The notes: a model not told the origin generated them from the sequence alone. A stretch of 37,404 nt of DNA from Acidobacteriaceae bacterium (GCA_025355505.1 JANXZM010000014.1:1-37404), one strand, 5' to 3'; shown: positions 6,980-16,872, numbered from the stretch's first letter. Made by a program: numbers and translations.

Positions 6980-7906
6980 TTACCGTCGCAGAAGGTTCTT
7001 GGCGATGAAGAGGACGTTGGCTGGCCTCTCGGCCAGCCGCCGCATAAAGTAGGGATACCACTCGGTGCCGAAGGGGATGTAAACTCGCACGCCCCAGCCA
7101 TCTTTCACCAGATACTGCTGCAGATCGCGCCGGATACCGTGCAACATTTGGAATTCAAAAGCGTTGCGCGGAATATTCTCGCGCGTGGCAAAGGCCTTGG
7201 CCTCCTTAATAATGGCCTCGTCGTGGGTTGCCAGGCCATGAAAGACGCCGCTTTTCATCAGGATCTTCATCAGTTTCACGTAGCTTGCGTCAACCTCGGA
7301 CTTTTTCTGGAAGGCGATGTCGGCGGGCTCTTTGTAAGCGCCTTTGCAGAGGCGGATGCGGATGCGCTCGGAAAGCAACTTGTCGATGTCGGTCTCGGCG
7401 CGGCGCATGTACGACTGGATCACGGCGCCCACGCAACCCGTGTTCCCCGGTACCCGATGGAGCTCGTGAACGAAGTCGAGCGTACGCTGCGTGTAGGGTG
7501 AACCTTCCATGTCGACGCGAACAAAATTCCTGGGCGACATACGGGCCGCCTTAGCGACCAGCTCGCGGACGATTTCGCAGGCCATGTTCTGGTCGACGTC
7601 CAGGCCCATGTGGGTGAGCTTGAGGCTGACATTTGCGTTCAGCTTGTGGGCGGCGATTTCGTCGAGCAGGTTGTGATAAAGCTGGGCGCTGGCGCGGGCT
7701 TCGTCAGCATTGGTGACGTTCTCGCCCAGATTGTCGATGGAGACACCGGCGCCAAATTGATTGACGGCGGCGGCGGCGCGAACCGCGTCGGCAACCTCTT
7801 TGCCGGCAACGAAGCGGGCGGAAGTGCGCTGGCCGAAGCGGGAACGTTCGGCGATTCCGCGCAGCGCCCGGCTCTCCGAGAGTGCAATGAAGACTGCCCT
7901 CAGCAC
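6980..7906 (-). CDS. Proline dehydrogenase (monofunctional PRODH)
   Basis: A 308-residue FAD-dependent (beta-alpha)8-barrel enzyme that oxidises L-proline to delta-1-pyrroline-5-carboxylate, passing electrons to quinone. Visible family motifs are VSLKLTHMG, RVDMEGSPY, AVIQSYMRRAE, RIRLCKGAYKEP, LATHDEA, FEFQMLHGI and the C-terminal signature VYIPFGTEWYPYFMRRLAERPANV, whose paired arginines bind the proline carboxylate. The length matches monofunctional bacterial PRODH; no P5C-dehydrogenase domain is fused and no partner dehydrogenase is adjacent. It is convergent with the GNAT gene. Confidence 0.95.
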   Translation of the reverse strand: MLRAVFIALSESRALRGIAERSRFGQRTSARFVAGKEVADAVRAAAAVNQFGAGVSIDNLGENVTNADEARASAQLYHNLLDEIAAHKLNANVSLKLTHMGLDVDQNMACEIVRELVAKAARMSPRNFVRVDMEGSPYTQRTLDFVHELHRVPGNTGCVGAVIQSYMRRAETDIDKLLSERIRIRLCKGAYKEPADIAFQKKSEVDASYVKLMKILMKSGVFHGLATHDEAIIKEAKAFATRENIPRNAFEFQMLHGIRRDLQQYLVKDGWGVRVYIPFGTEWYPYFMRRLAERPANVLFIAKNLLRR

Positions 7907-7944
7907 GGTGCACCTGATTTTCGCGGGTTAAGACTGACAGAGGC

Positions 7945-8193
7945 GTGCATTGGTATTACGGGGCATTACACTATTTTTTACCACAAAGTGAGGAGGAGCA
8001 GTTGTCCCTTTCCGCCGTAACGATGGGCGAACTGGAAGCTGGAATTGAGCGGACAAGGCATCAATATCCAGCAAGAGCGAACGAGATGGAGCGTTGGGTG
8101 GACCAGCTAGCCGCCTCTTGCCAGGTCCTTCCAGTGGGAATGAAAGTGGCGATCGTTGGGTGCACCAAGCAACAAGACCCCATCGAAATTTAG
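7945..8193 (+). pseudogene. VapC-like PIN toxin remnant, N-terminus missing
   Basis: The segment SLSAVTMGELEAGIERTRHQYPARANEMERWVDQLAASCQVLPV (from about 8002) is the second quarter of a VapC/FitB-type PIN ribonuclease, including the GELEAGIE acidic motif. The first strand with the catalytic Asp (LLDTN) is absent; the upstream codons (MHWYYGALHYFLPQSEEEQ) do not resemble it. The C-terminal half with the later acidic residues is also lost after VLPVGM. No antitoxin gene precedes it. This is a decayed toxin-antitoxin locus between proline dehydrogenase and the DinB-like gene. Confidence 0.7.
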
Positions 8194-8319
8194 ACTTTTG
8201 CGCTCCTCTTGTCCGCGGCCTTTGACTTTAATTCTGTGCGTCGAGAATGCTGCTGTTCAAGTCTGACTGGCGCCGACCCAACCCCTCGCGCTATCCTTCT
8301 CACGCAACCGGAGAACAAA

Positions 8320-8841
8320 ATGAAGAAGACTGTCTTGATTCCAGCCTTGTTGTTACTAGCCGCGTCGGCCGCCGCCGCACAAACCAAGAACCCAGTCAGC
8401 AGCGCGCTCCGAGACATCCTGCCCGGCCGCCAGAAAAACACCATGGCAGCCATCGAAGCGATGCCCGCGGACAAATTCAACTACAAGCCCACTCCCGACC
8501 AGATGACATTCGGCCACCTTGTCGCGCACATGATCGAATCGAATAACCTGCTGTGCAGCAAGGCCGCCGCCGTCCCCGCTCCCAAAGTTGAAGAAGCAAA
8601 AGAATCGGACGCCAAAAGTAAGCTCGTGTCCGCGCTCAAGACCTCGTTCGATTACTGCTCCGACACGCTGGCGAAAATGGACGACACAAAACTGGGGGAG
8701 ACCACGGAAGGCTTCGGCGGAAAACAAGTTACACGCGCCTGGGCCAGCATGGTCCTCGCCAGCAGTTGGGCCGACCACTACGCGGAAGCCGCAATGTATC
8801 TGCGTTTGAATGGAGTGCTGCCGCCGACCGCGAAGAAGTAG
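8320..8841 (+). CDS. Exported DinB-like domain protein
   Basis: A 173-residue protein with a cleavable signal peptide (MKKTVLIPALLLLAASAAAA, cut near AAAAQT) followed by a DinB/YfiT four-helix bundle: FGHLVAHMIESNNLLC in the second helix and SSWADHYAEAAMYLRLNGVLPP at the end. The His residues in HLVAH and ADHY fit the usual three-His metal site. DinB-like proteins often act as metal-dependent thiol-linked transferases, but exported forms such as this, common in acidobacteria, have no assigned reaction. The ATG at 8320 is chosen for the signal peptide; upstream in-frame codons are not conserved. An HNH gene starts 9 bp after its stop. Confidence 0.82.
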   Translation: MKKTVLIPALLLLAASAAAAQTKNPVSSALRDILPGRQKNTMAAIEAMPADKFNYKPTPDQMTFGHLVAHMIESNNLLCSKAAAVPAPKVEEAKESDAKSKLVSALKTSFDYCSDTLAKMDDTKLGETTEGFGGKQVTRAWASMVLASSWADHYAEAAMYLRLNGVLPPTAKK

Positions 8842-8850
8842 TTAGGCCGA

Positions 8851-10062
8851 ATGCACATGGCAAAGTTCGAAATCAATTGGCTGGAAGATAAATCGGACGA
8901 AGCAGTGCTGGCGGAAATTCGGCGCGTTGCCGCATTGGTGCCGGACCGCCGCTTGACAGTAGACAAGTTTGATTCCCTTTCCAGAATTAAGAGCACAGCA
9001 GTACGGGAACGATTCGGATCGTGGAGCGAGGCCACCAGAAGAGCCGGCTTGGCCCACGCTTTGCCAGATTACTCTGACGCCGCGATTATCGAGGACCTGA
9101 GACGGGTATCCGAGTCGTTTCCGAATGAACCGTTCACAAGCGCGTTCTATTCGACGCAGGGGCGGTACTCGCCCACTTGCGTCAAGCGGCGGTTTGGTGG
9201 TTGGCGAGAAACGCTCGACGTAGCGGAAATCGGCAGCCGATTTGTAGGCCCGCTTACCACCGAACGAATGAAAGCGCAGCCGGGCCGCGCCCTGAGTAAT
9301 GCGGAGATCCTCGCCCAGATACGCGCCATCTCCGCGCGGCTGGGCAAGGCTGCCCTCGCCGGTGCGGATATCGTGGCGAACTCTGAGATCACTCAGGCCC
9401 AGTTGTGGCGCAGATTTGGCAGCGTCTCAGCAGCACTCAAACAGGCGGGCGTCGAACAGGTCGGTCATGGACGAAGACATACTGAAGACGAGGTCTTCGA
9501 GAACCTCCTCAAAGTTTGGACGCACTACGGTCGAACGCCGACCGTATCCGAGATGGACCGGTCACCATCGACTGTTGGCAAGAACACCTACATTAAACGC
9601 TATGGTGGATGGAGAAAAGCGCTGAAGGCCTTCGTGGAGCGCGCCAACTCAGAAGCCGATGGCGATCCGGCGCTCGAACCTGAACAAGACCCTGCTAGGA
9701 CGCCCGATCGCGCCGATCCAACGGAAAGTCCCACGACCGGCGCTGACGATACAAGCAGACTACGACCTGCAGGTCAAATCAGCACGCGTCCTCGCGCCAC
9801 GAGGCGCGTGCAGGCGAACGTCAAACCCGAGGATAGGCGCGATATCAGCATCGGCCTTCGGTTCAAGGTTTTTCAGCGTGACCAGTTTCGTTGCCGACTT
9901 TGCGGCCAAAGCCCAGCCACTGATCTGGGCTGCATATTGCACGTCGACCACATTAAGCCCTTCTCCCCTTTGGGGAAGGGCTTGGGGGGTAAGACTACCT
10001 TCGAGAACCTACAAACGCTCTGCTCGCGCTGCAACGTCGGCAAGAGTAATCGTAGCGTCTAG
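8851..10062 (+). CDS. HNH endonuclease with four homing-endonuclease-associated repeats
   Basis: A 403-residue protein. Four helical repeats of about 50 residues, each ending in an RFGSW/RFGGW-type motif (RFGSWSEATRRAG, RFGGWRETLDVA, RFGSVSAALKQAG, RYGGWRKALKAF), lie at about 16-66, 75-125, 150-200 and 212-262. These are the DNA-contacting repeats (HNH_repeat) seen near homing endonucleases. A basic, Pro-rich linker leads to a C-terminal HNH nuclease (about 330-402): FQRDQFRCRLCGQ, HVDHIKP, FENLQTLCSRCN, with two CxxC zinc pairs. Between HVDHIKPFS and GGKTTFENL is an unusual PLGKGL insert encoded by a palindrome (9955-9983). Start: MHMAK at 8851, or MAK at 8857. No intron or mobile element is visible. 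Confidence 0.85.
   Translation: MHMAKFEINWLEDKSDEAVLAEIRRVAALVPDRRLTVDKFDSLSRIKSTAVRERFGSWSEATRRAGLAHALPDYSDAAIIEDLRRVSESFPNEPFTSAFYSTQGRYSPTCVKRRFGGWRETLDVAEIGSRFVGPLTTERMKAQPGRALSNAEILAQIRAISARLGKAALAGADIVANSEITQAQLWRRFGSVSAALKQAGVEQVGHGRRHTEDEVFENLLKVWTHYGRTPTVSEMDRSPSTVGKNTYIKRYGGWRKALKAFVERANSEADGDPALEPEQDPARTPDRADPTESPTTGADDTSRLRPAGQISTRPRATRRVQANVKPEDRRDISIGLRFKVFQRDQFRCRLCGQSPATDLGCILHVDHIKPFSPLGKGLGGKTTFENLQTLCSRCNVGKSNRSV
9955..9983. repeat. Palindrome inside the HNH coding sequence
   Basis: AAGCCCTTCTCCCC, three T, then GGGGAAGGGCTT: the two arms are complementary except for a 2-nt bulge. It falls between the two halves of the HNH catalytic motif and encodes residues (PFSPLGKGL) that lengthen the usual loop by about six. 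Confidence 0.6.
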
Positions 10063-10069
10063 CAGCAAA

Positions 10070-12127
<2,058 letters not shown>

Positions 12128-12553
12128 CTACTGTCTTATCGCGTTCCGAATCTGGCCGCGCCCCAGCGCGCCGCGCCCCACGCTCGACGGAGGCTTGGGC
12201 ATCCCTTGCAACAATTCTTTCAGCACAATCGCGTTATTGTGCTCCTGGTCTCGCGAGGCATATAACAGGGTGACTGGGCGCTTGGCTTCCGCCAGATGAT
12301 GCAGCTTCTCGAGCGCCGCGGACCCCTCTTCGCTGACCAGCTCTTTGAGATAGCGCTTCCGAAACATGCGCCAGCCCTCAGGATTCGCATGAAACCACTG
12401 CCGCAACTGGTTCGAAGGAGCCAGCTCGCGCAGCCAGAACTTGACCGCCGCGTCTTCTTTTCTGAGGCCGCGGGGCCACAAACGATCCACCAGCACGCGC
12501 ACTCCGTCCGACGGGGAAGCGGCCTGGTAAACGCGCTTGACGACGATGTTCAT
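12128..12553 (-). CDS. DUF488 family protein, YeaO-like
   Basis: A 141-residue DUF488 protein of the YeaO type. The N-terminal strand and Arg-rich motif (IVVKRVYQAASPSDGVRVLVDRLWPRGLRKEDA) and LREL-APS-LRQWFHANPEGW are family hallmarks, and VTLLYASRDQEHNNAIVLKELL is the conserved C-terminal core. Function is unknown. The tail KPPSSVGRGALGRGQIRNAIRQ is longer and more basic than usual and may be non-conserved run-on. It is 42 bp downstream of ligA on the same strand and divergent from the cytochrome c gene (35-bp gap). A second, different DUF488 protein lies at 14522. Confidence 0.85.
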   Translation of the reverse strand: MNIVVKRVYQAASPSDGVRVLVDRLWPRGLRKEDAAVKFWLRELAPSNQLRQWFHANPEGWRMFRKRYLKELVSEEGSAALEKLHHLAEAKRPVTLLYASRDQEHNNAIVLKELLQGMPKPPSSVGRGALGRGQIRNAIRQ

Positions 12554-12588
12554 GCCTTCCGTATTATCCTACCTCCGCGGCAATCATT

Positions 12589-12966
12589 ATGACCTTCCTG
12601 AACCGGATTTCTCCGTATTTGCGTGTTTCCGTGGTGATGCTTGCGATCTTGGCGCTTGCCGGCTGCGATGCGGAGCGCCGCAAGTCCGACGCCGAACTCG
12701 GCCTCAACCTGCAACAGGCCGAAGGCAGAAAAATTTACGACAACTATTGCGACAAGTGCCATGAGCCGTACTCGTCCCGTGGCAAGAAAGGCCCGGGCCT
12801 GAAAGGCGTCTTCAAGCAGCAGTACCTGTCGCTGAGCGGACTGCCCGCAAACGACGACCGCCTGACCGAGATCGTTAAATTCGGTCGAGCCAAAATGGAA
12901 GGCTTTGGCCAGGTCATGACCGACCAGCAGATCAAAGACCTGCTCGCCTACCTCCACACCTTGTAG
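12589..12966 (+). CDS. Lipoprotein class I c-type cytochrome
   Basis: A 125-residue protein. A signal peptide ends in the lipobox LALAGC (lipidated Cys26), so the mature protein is membrane-anchored on the outer side of the inner membrane or in the outer membrane. It has one haem site, CDKCH (54-58), with Met103 (AKMEGFG) as probable axial ligand and a typical C-terminal helix (MTDQQIKDLLAYLHTL). It is a mono-haem electron carrier; the partner cannot be named from context. Neighbours are unrelated: DUF488 is divergent, and selA follows 59 bp downstream. Confidence 0.9.
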   Translation: MTFLNRISPYLRVSVVMLAILALAGCDAERRKSDAELGLNLQQAEGRKIYDNYCDKCHEPYSSRGKKGPGLKGVFKQQYLSLSGLPANDDRLTEIVKFGRAKMEGFGQVMTDQQIKDLLAYLHTL

Positions 12967-13025
12967 CCCGGCTGTTCCGGATGATGTTCTCGCGACCCAA
13001 GCCCCTTGTGGCATAATCGCCCCCA

Positions 13026-14483
13026 GTGTCCGCCGCCAACAAATCCGCGCTATTTCAGAAGCTGCCTTCGACGGACGAACTTCTCCGCCAGCCCGACGTA
13101 CAAGCGCTGATCGAACGCGAGGGTCATAGCGCCGTGGCTGAAAGTATCCGCGCCGTGCTCGCGAGCCTACGCCAGGAAATCGCAGGCAGCCAGCTGGATG
13201 AAACGTCGCTGGACCTTGCACTGGGCGGGCTGACCGGCGCGGTCGAACGTCAACTTCGGGAGTCGCTGCGTTACTCATTGCTGCCGCTCGTCAACGCCAC
13301 CGGCGTAATTCTTCACACCAATCTGGGACGCGCGCCGCTGGCTGCGTCAGCGCTCGATCACGTCCGCGCCACGGCCGGCGCGTATTCCAATCTCGAGTTC
13401 GACCTGGAGACGGGCGAGCGCGGGAAGCGCGATGTGCATGTGGATCGCCTGTTCCAAAAACTTCTAAATGCGGATGGTGTGGAGGCGGGGCTTGGCGCCG
13501 CATCCGGCGAGCGCAGGCCGGCAGGCATTTCCACCATCGTGGTCAACAACAACGCCGCCGCGGTTCTACTCGCGTTGAACTCGCTAGCGGAGGGCGGCGA
13601 AGTCATCGTCTCGCGCGGAGAACTGGTCGAAATCGGCGGCTCGTTCCGCATTCCCGACGTGATGTCGAAATCGAATGCAACGCTGCGTGAAGTCGGCACC
13701 ACCAACCGTACGCGCGTCGCCGACTACGAACACGCCATCAACGAGCGCACCCGCCTGTTGCTCCGCGTGCATCGTTCCAACTTCAAGATCACCGGCTTTA
13801 CCGAGCAGCCTTCGCTTGACGAGCTGGTTGCTCTTGCCCGTCGCCGCAATCTTCCGCTCATGGAAGATCTAGGCAGCGGCGCGCTCTTCGATTTGCGCGC
13901 AGTTGGAATCGCCGGCGAACCGGGCGTGCTCGACAGCCTGCGCGCCGGGGTTGATGTCGTCACCTACAGTGGCGACAAGCTTCTCGGCGGTCCGCAAGCC
14001 GGATTGATCAGCGGGCGCGCCGATCTGGTGGCGCGCATGGGTGGGAACTCGCTGTTCCGCGCCCTGCGCGTGGATAAGCTGACCTATGCCGCGCTCGAAG
14101 CCACGCTGCTCGCCTACGTCAAACGGGACCACGACGCAATTCCGGCGCTGCGCATGATGCGCCTGTCGAAAGACGAGATCGCGCGTCGCGCGGAAAAAAT
14201 CGTTTCCAGCGTTGCATGCGCGCAACTCAAGCGCCTCAAGCTGGAAATGCTAGATGGTGAATCCGTCATCGGCGGCGGCGCTGCCCCGTCGGCTGTTTTG
14301 CCCACCCGCCTGATCGCGCTTACCCACGTCGATCTCAGCGCCGACGACCTAAGCGCCCGTCTCCGCGCCAACTCTCCGCCGGTAATCGCCCGCGCAGAAG
14401 AAGGGCGGGTGTTAATCGACCTGCGCACCGTGTTTCCAGAGCAGGATGCAAACCTTGCCACTGCGCTCGCATCCCTAAACTGA
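13026..14483 (+). CDS. selA: L-seryl-tRNA(Sec) selenium transferase
   Basis: A 485-residue PLP-dependent enzyme that converts seryl-tRNA(Sec) to selenocysteinyl-tRNA(Sec) with selenophosphate. Motifs: LPSTDELLRQP at the N-terminus, VNATGVILHTNLGRAPL, VVNNNAAAVLLAL, SRGELVEIGGSFRIPDVM, EVGTTNRT and the PLP-lysine motif TYSGDKLLGGPQAG (Lys318). The start is GTG at 13026, giving the family N-terminus. Odd: between LLNADGVE and TIVVNNN, where SelA usually has only a short link, about 16 extra residues (AGLGAASGERRPAGIS) are inserted. selB, selC and selD are not in the window. The stop codon TGA is the first triplet of a heptamer tandem repeat. Confidence 0.95.
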   Translation: MSAANKSALFQKLPSTDELLRQPDVQALIEREGHSAVAESIRAVLASLRQEIAGSQLDETSLDLALGGLTGAVERQLRESLRYSLLPLVNATGVILHTNLGRAPLAASALDHVRATAGAYSNLEFDLETGERGKRDVHVDRLFQKLLNADGVEAGLGAASGERRPAGISTIVVNNNAAAVLLALNSLAEGGEVIVSRGELVEIGGSFRIPDVMSKSNATLREVGTTNRTRVADYEHAINERTRLLLRVHRSNFKITGFTEQPSLDELVALARRRNLPLMEDLGSGALFDLRAVGIAGEPGVLDSLRAGVDVVTYSGDKLLGGPQAGLISGRADLVARMGGNSLFRALRVDKLTYAALEATLLAYVKRDHDAIPALRMMRLSKDEIARRAEKIVSSVACAQLKRLKLEMLDGESVIGGGAAPSAVLPTRLIALTHVDLSADDLSARLRANSPPVIARAEEGRVLIDLRTVFPEQDANLATALASLN

Positions 14484-14515
14484 GAACTGAGAACTGAGAA
14501 CCGGGAACTGAGAAT
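14481..14515. repeat. Heptamer tandem repeat, selA-DUF488 junction
   Basis: Five consecutive 7-bp units: TGAGAAC three times, CGGGAAC, TGAGAAT. The selA stop codon is the first TGA of the array, and the next gene starts 7 bp after its end. Confidence 0.85.
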
Positions 14516-14521
14516 TGAAAA

Positions 14522-15052
14522 GTGGCATCCCTCTATACTATCGGCCACTCGACACGCACCCTCGATGAACTCGTGTCGGCGCTACATGCGCATGGCATTG
14601 AGACGCTGGTGGATATCCGCGCCTTTCCGATGTCGCGGCGGCTGCCGCACTTCAATCGCGAGTCGCTGGAGGATTCGCTGCCGGAGCAAGGTATTCGCTA
14701 CCTTTGGATTCAAGCTCTTGGTGGATACCGTAAAGCGACCCGCAAAGACTCTCCGCACACGGCGCTGCGCAATGCGAGCTTTCGCAACTACGCGGATTAC
14801 ACGCTGACGCCGGAGTTCGAGCGCGCCGCAGGCGAACTGCTTCAAATCGCGAACGTCTCGCGCACCGCGTACATGTGCGCCGAGCGCGTTTACTTCCGCT
14901 GCCATCGCATGATCGTCTCGGACTGGCTGGCGGCTCATGGGCACGAAGTTTTTCACATCGATGCTGAAGGCCCGGCACGCCCCCACAAACTCTTCGCCGA
15001 AGCGCGACTGATCGATGGGCAGGTGATCTACCGCGGCGACGATCTTTTCTGA
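14522..15052 (+). CDS. DUF488 domain protein
   Basis: A 176-residue DUF488 protein of the longer subfamily, different from the YeaO-like one at 12128. Family signature residues: LYTIGHSTRTLDELVSALHAHGIETLVDIRAFPMSRRLPHF at the start, YLWIQALGGYRK, and the Cys-containing MCAERVYFRCHRMIVSDWLA, where Cys and His fit the conserved metal or redox-like site of the family. Function is not established. The GTG at 14522 is the only start giving the conserved N-terminus and has no clear Shine-Dalgarno; the heptamer repeat occupies the expected site. It lies between selA and acpS, all on one strand. Confidence 0.88.
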   Translation: MASLYTIGHSTRTLDELVSALHAHGIETLVDIRAFPMSRRLPHFNRESLEDSLPEQGIRYLWIQALGGYRKATRKDSPHTALRNASFRNYADYTLTPEFERAAGELLQIANVSRTAYMCAERVYFRCHRMIVSDWLAAHGHEVFHIDAEGPARPHKLFAEARLIDGQVIYRGDDLF

Positions 15053-15082
15053 GCGCGCTTTTCTGGGCACGGTTCAGTGCCA

Positions 15083-15117
15083 AATTGCCAATTACAAATT
15101 ATCAATTAACAATATCG
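15083..15117. repeat. Heptamer tandem repeat upstream of acpS
   Basis: Five 7-bp units: AATTGCC, AATTACA, AATTATC, AATTAAC, AATATCG. The first four share AATT. The array ends 2 bp before the acpS ATG, so it occupies the ribosome-binding region; no Shine-Dalgarno is visible. Confidence 0.8.
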
Positions 15118-15119
15118 AC

Positions 15120-15497
15120 ATGATTGTTGGCACGGGAGTGGACATCGCCGAAGTTTCTCGCATCCGCGAAAGCATCGAGCGGTTTGGCGACCGCTTTCTT
15201 CGGCGCATCTTCACCGACGGTGAAATCCGGTACTGCGAAAGAAAAGCCCGCCGCTTTGAGAGCTATGCAGCGCGCTTCGCCGCCAAGGAAGCTGGGATGA
15301 AGGCGCTGGGTACGGGATGGAGTCGCGGCGTCCGCTGGCGCGATATCGAAGTGGTGCGGCCGAAAGGCCAGCGTCCCACCATTCAATTTCACGGCGAGGC
15401 GGCGGCCATCGCCGCCTCGCTCGGTACGAAAAACATCGCGCTCTCGCTCACCCACACTTCCGAGGAAGCGCTGGCCCACGTCATTCTGGAAAGTTAG
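15120..15497 (+). CDS. acpS: Holo-[acyl-carrier-protein] synthase
   Basis: A 125-residue AcpS, the cytoplasmic trimeric enzyme that transfers 4'-phosphopantetheine from CoA to acyl carrier protein. Mg2+/CoA residues Asp8 (GTGVDIAEV) and Glu57 (RFAAKEAGMKALGTG) are intact, and LSLTHTSEEALAHVI is the usual C-terminal strand. Full length. Translation must start without a clear Shine-Dalgarno because an AT-rich heptamer array abuts the ATG. Confidence 0.96.
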   Translation: MIVGTGVDIAEVSRIRESIERFGDRFLRRIFTDGEIRYCERKARRFESYAARFAAKEAGMKALGTGWSRGVRWRDIEVVRPKGQRPTIQFHGEAAAIAASLGTKNIALSLTHTSEEALAHVILES

Positions 15498-15532
15498 CGG
15501 TTCGCCAGCAGCTCTCAGCAAACGTAACAAAC

Positions 15533-15600
15533 CAGGTGGGGGCGGGCGCCCTCGTCCGCCCAGCCGAGCGAAGCTCGACTGCCTTTGACAGTCGCTTCGT
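15533..15600. repeat. Palindrome cluster in the acpS downstream spacer
   Basis: The 238-bp spacer carries three small palindromes: GGGCGG with CCGCCC around a GC-rich loop (about 15543-15562), GAGCGAAGCTC (about 15569-15579), and GACTG with CAGTC (about 15579-15595). The GGCGGGCGCCC core recurs near 29141. This looks like a dispersed repeat; it could also act as a terminator for acpS. Confidence 0.45.
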
Positions 15601-15735
15601 GACCAAACCCTTGATTCAACAAAGGTTTCCCCGCCGTCCGCAACAACCTCGAAGATTCAGGGTTTATAGCAGCGGAACGTAATACGTCCAGGTTGTAGGG
15701 TTTTGGGCCAAAGTGGCGAGGCCCAAGGAAAGGTA

Positions 15736-16836
15736 ATGAAAATGAAACGCTCCGTTCGTGGGCCGATAGTTGGGCTGGTATTGGGAGTTTTGATGTTGAC
15801 GGTTTCGGTGCTGTCGCTTTCGACGGCATCGTCTGCGCAAATGGGGATTGGGATCTCGGTGCGAATCGGTCCGCCGGCGCTGCCGGTGTATGCGCAGCCC
15901 ATCTGCCCGGGTCCGGGCTTTTTCTGGACGCCGGGTTATTGGGGGTGGAGTGACGAGGACGGCTACTACTGGGTTCCTGGCACCTGGGTGATCGCGCCGG
16001 TGGGTATGTTGTGGACTCCGGGCTACTGGGGCTGGGGCGGCGGCTTCTACGCGTGGCGCCCGGGCTATTGGGGACGTCATGTCGGCTTCTACGGTGGAAT
16101 TAACTACGGCTACGGATACGGGGGCGCCGGATTTTTCGGCGGCGAGTGGAGAGGCGGCGCTTTCTTCTACAACCGCTCGGTGGTCAACGTGAACGTGACC
16201 AACGTGACGAACGTGTACAACCGTACCGTCATCGTGAACAACACGCGAAACGTGAGCTACAACGGCGGTTCCGGCGGCATCGATGTGCGGCCGACACGGC
16301 AAGAGGAAGAGTATGGGCGCGAGCCGCATAGGGCGGCCTTGGCAGCGCAAACGCAGCACGAACATGCGGCCAGCCAGAACCGGCAGCTCTTCGCATCCGA
16401 GAATCACGGGCGTCCAGCGATTGCAGCCACGGCCAGGCCGGGTGAGTTCAAGGGCCATAACGTGGAGAGATCCGGCGGGGCTGGAGAGCCGTATCGCAAG
16501 CCGAAGATTACGCCGCAGGAGGCGCGCGGGCCGTCGGCGAATTATCGCGGTTCCGAGACGCCCGCCAGAAATGGCGGCAACTTCAATGACCGCGTGATCG
16601 CGCGTCCGGAGAACCGCGAGACCAGAAACCGCGAGGCGAGAGGCAATGAGGCGAGAAGCAGTGAGCAGATGTCATCCCGCAATAACCCGAGGCCGAACAG
16701 GCAAGAGCGGGTGGTCCAGAAGCAAGAGAGGGTAGCGCAGAAGCAGGCAAAGGCCGAGCAGAAGCGTGTGGAGAAGGCGAATCGGGGACAGGCAAAAGCC
16801 GAACAGAAACGCAATGCCGGCGAGCAGCGTCGCTAA
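15736..16836 (+). CDS. Exported WxPGYW-repeat protein with basic, low-complexity tail
   Basis: A 366-residue secreted or outer-membrane-associated protein of the YXWXP/WXXGXW-repeat type. A signal peptide (about 1-34, ending STASSAQ) is followed by aromatic repeats FFWTPGYWGW, YYWVPGTW, LWTPGYWGW and YAWRPGYWG (about 65-115), a Gly/Tyr stretch, and an Asn/Val-rich strand segment (VVNVNVTNVTNVYNRTVIVNN). The last 150 residues are a basic Arg/Glu/Gln/Lys low-complexity coil (ERVVQKQERVAQKQAKAEQK). Such proteins are abundant in acidobacteria; their role is unknown. The ATG at 15736 follows GGAAAGG with 2-8 nt spacing and gives the signal peptide. A terminator hairpin follows at 16873. Confidence 0.8.
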   Translation: MKMKRSVRGPIVGLVLGVLMLTVSVLSLSTASSAQMGIGISVRIGPPALPVYAQPICPGPGFFWTPGYWGWSDEDGYYWVPGTWVIAPVGMLWTPGYWGWGGGFYAWRPGYWGRHVGFYGGINYGYGYGGAGFFGGEWRGGAFFYNRSVVNVNVTNVTNVYNRTVIVNNTRNVSYNGGSGGIDVRPTRQEEEYGREPHRAALAAQTQHEHAASQNRQLFASENHGRPAIAATARPGEFKGHNVERSGGAGEPYRKPKITPQEARGPSANYRGSETPARNGGNFNDRVIARPENRETRNREARGNEARSSEQMSSRNNPRPNRQERVVQKQERVAQKQAKAEQKRVEKANRGQAKAEQKRNAGEQRR

Positions 16837-16872
16837 ACGGCGGTCTAAACCGGCTGTATTGGTATAAAAAAA

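Noticed and set aside
13000-13025. CATAAT box before selA as promoter
   Set aside because: A -10-like CATAAT is present but no -35 at suitable spacing; selA may also be read from the cytochrome gene.
12128-15052. Functional link between the two DUF488 genes and selA
   Set aside because: Both genes lie near selA, but they belong to different DUF488 subfamilies and strands differ; nothing in the sequence ties them to selenium.
15664-16458. 264-aa minus-strand frame
   Set aside because: Antisense of the WxPGYW gene, which has a signal peptide and a good Shine-Dalgarno.
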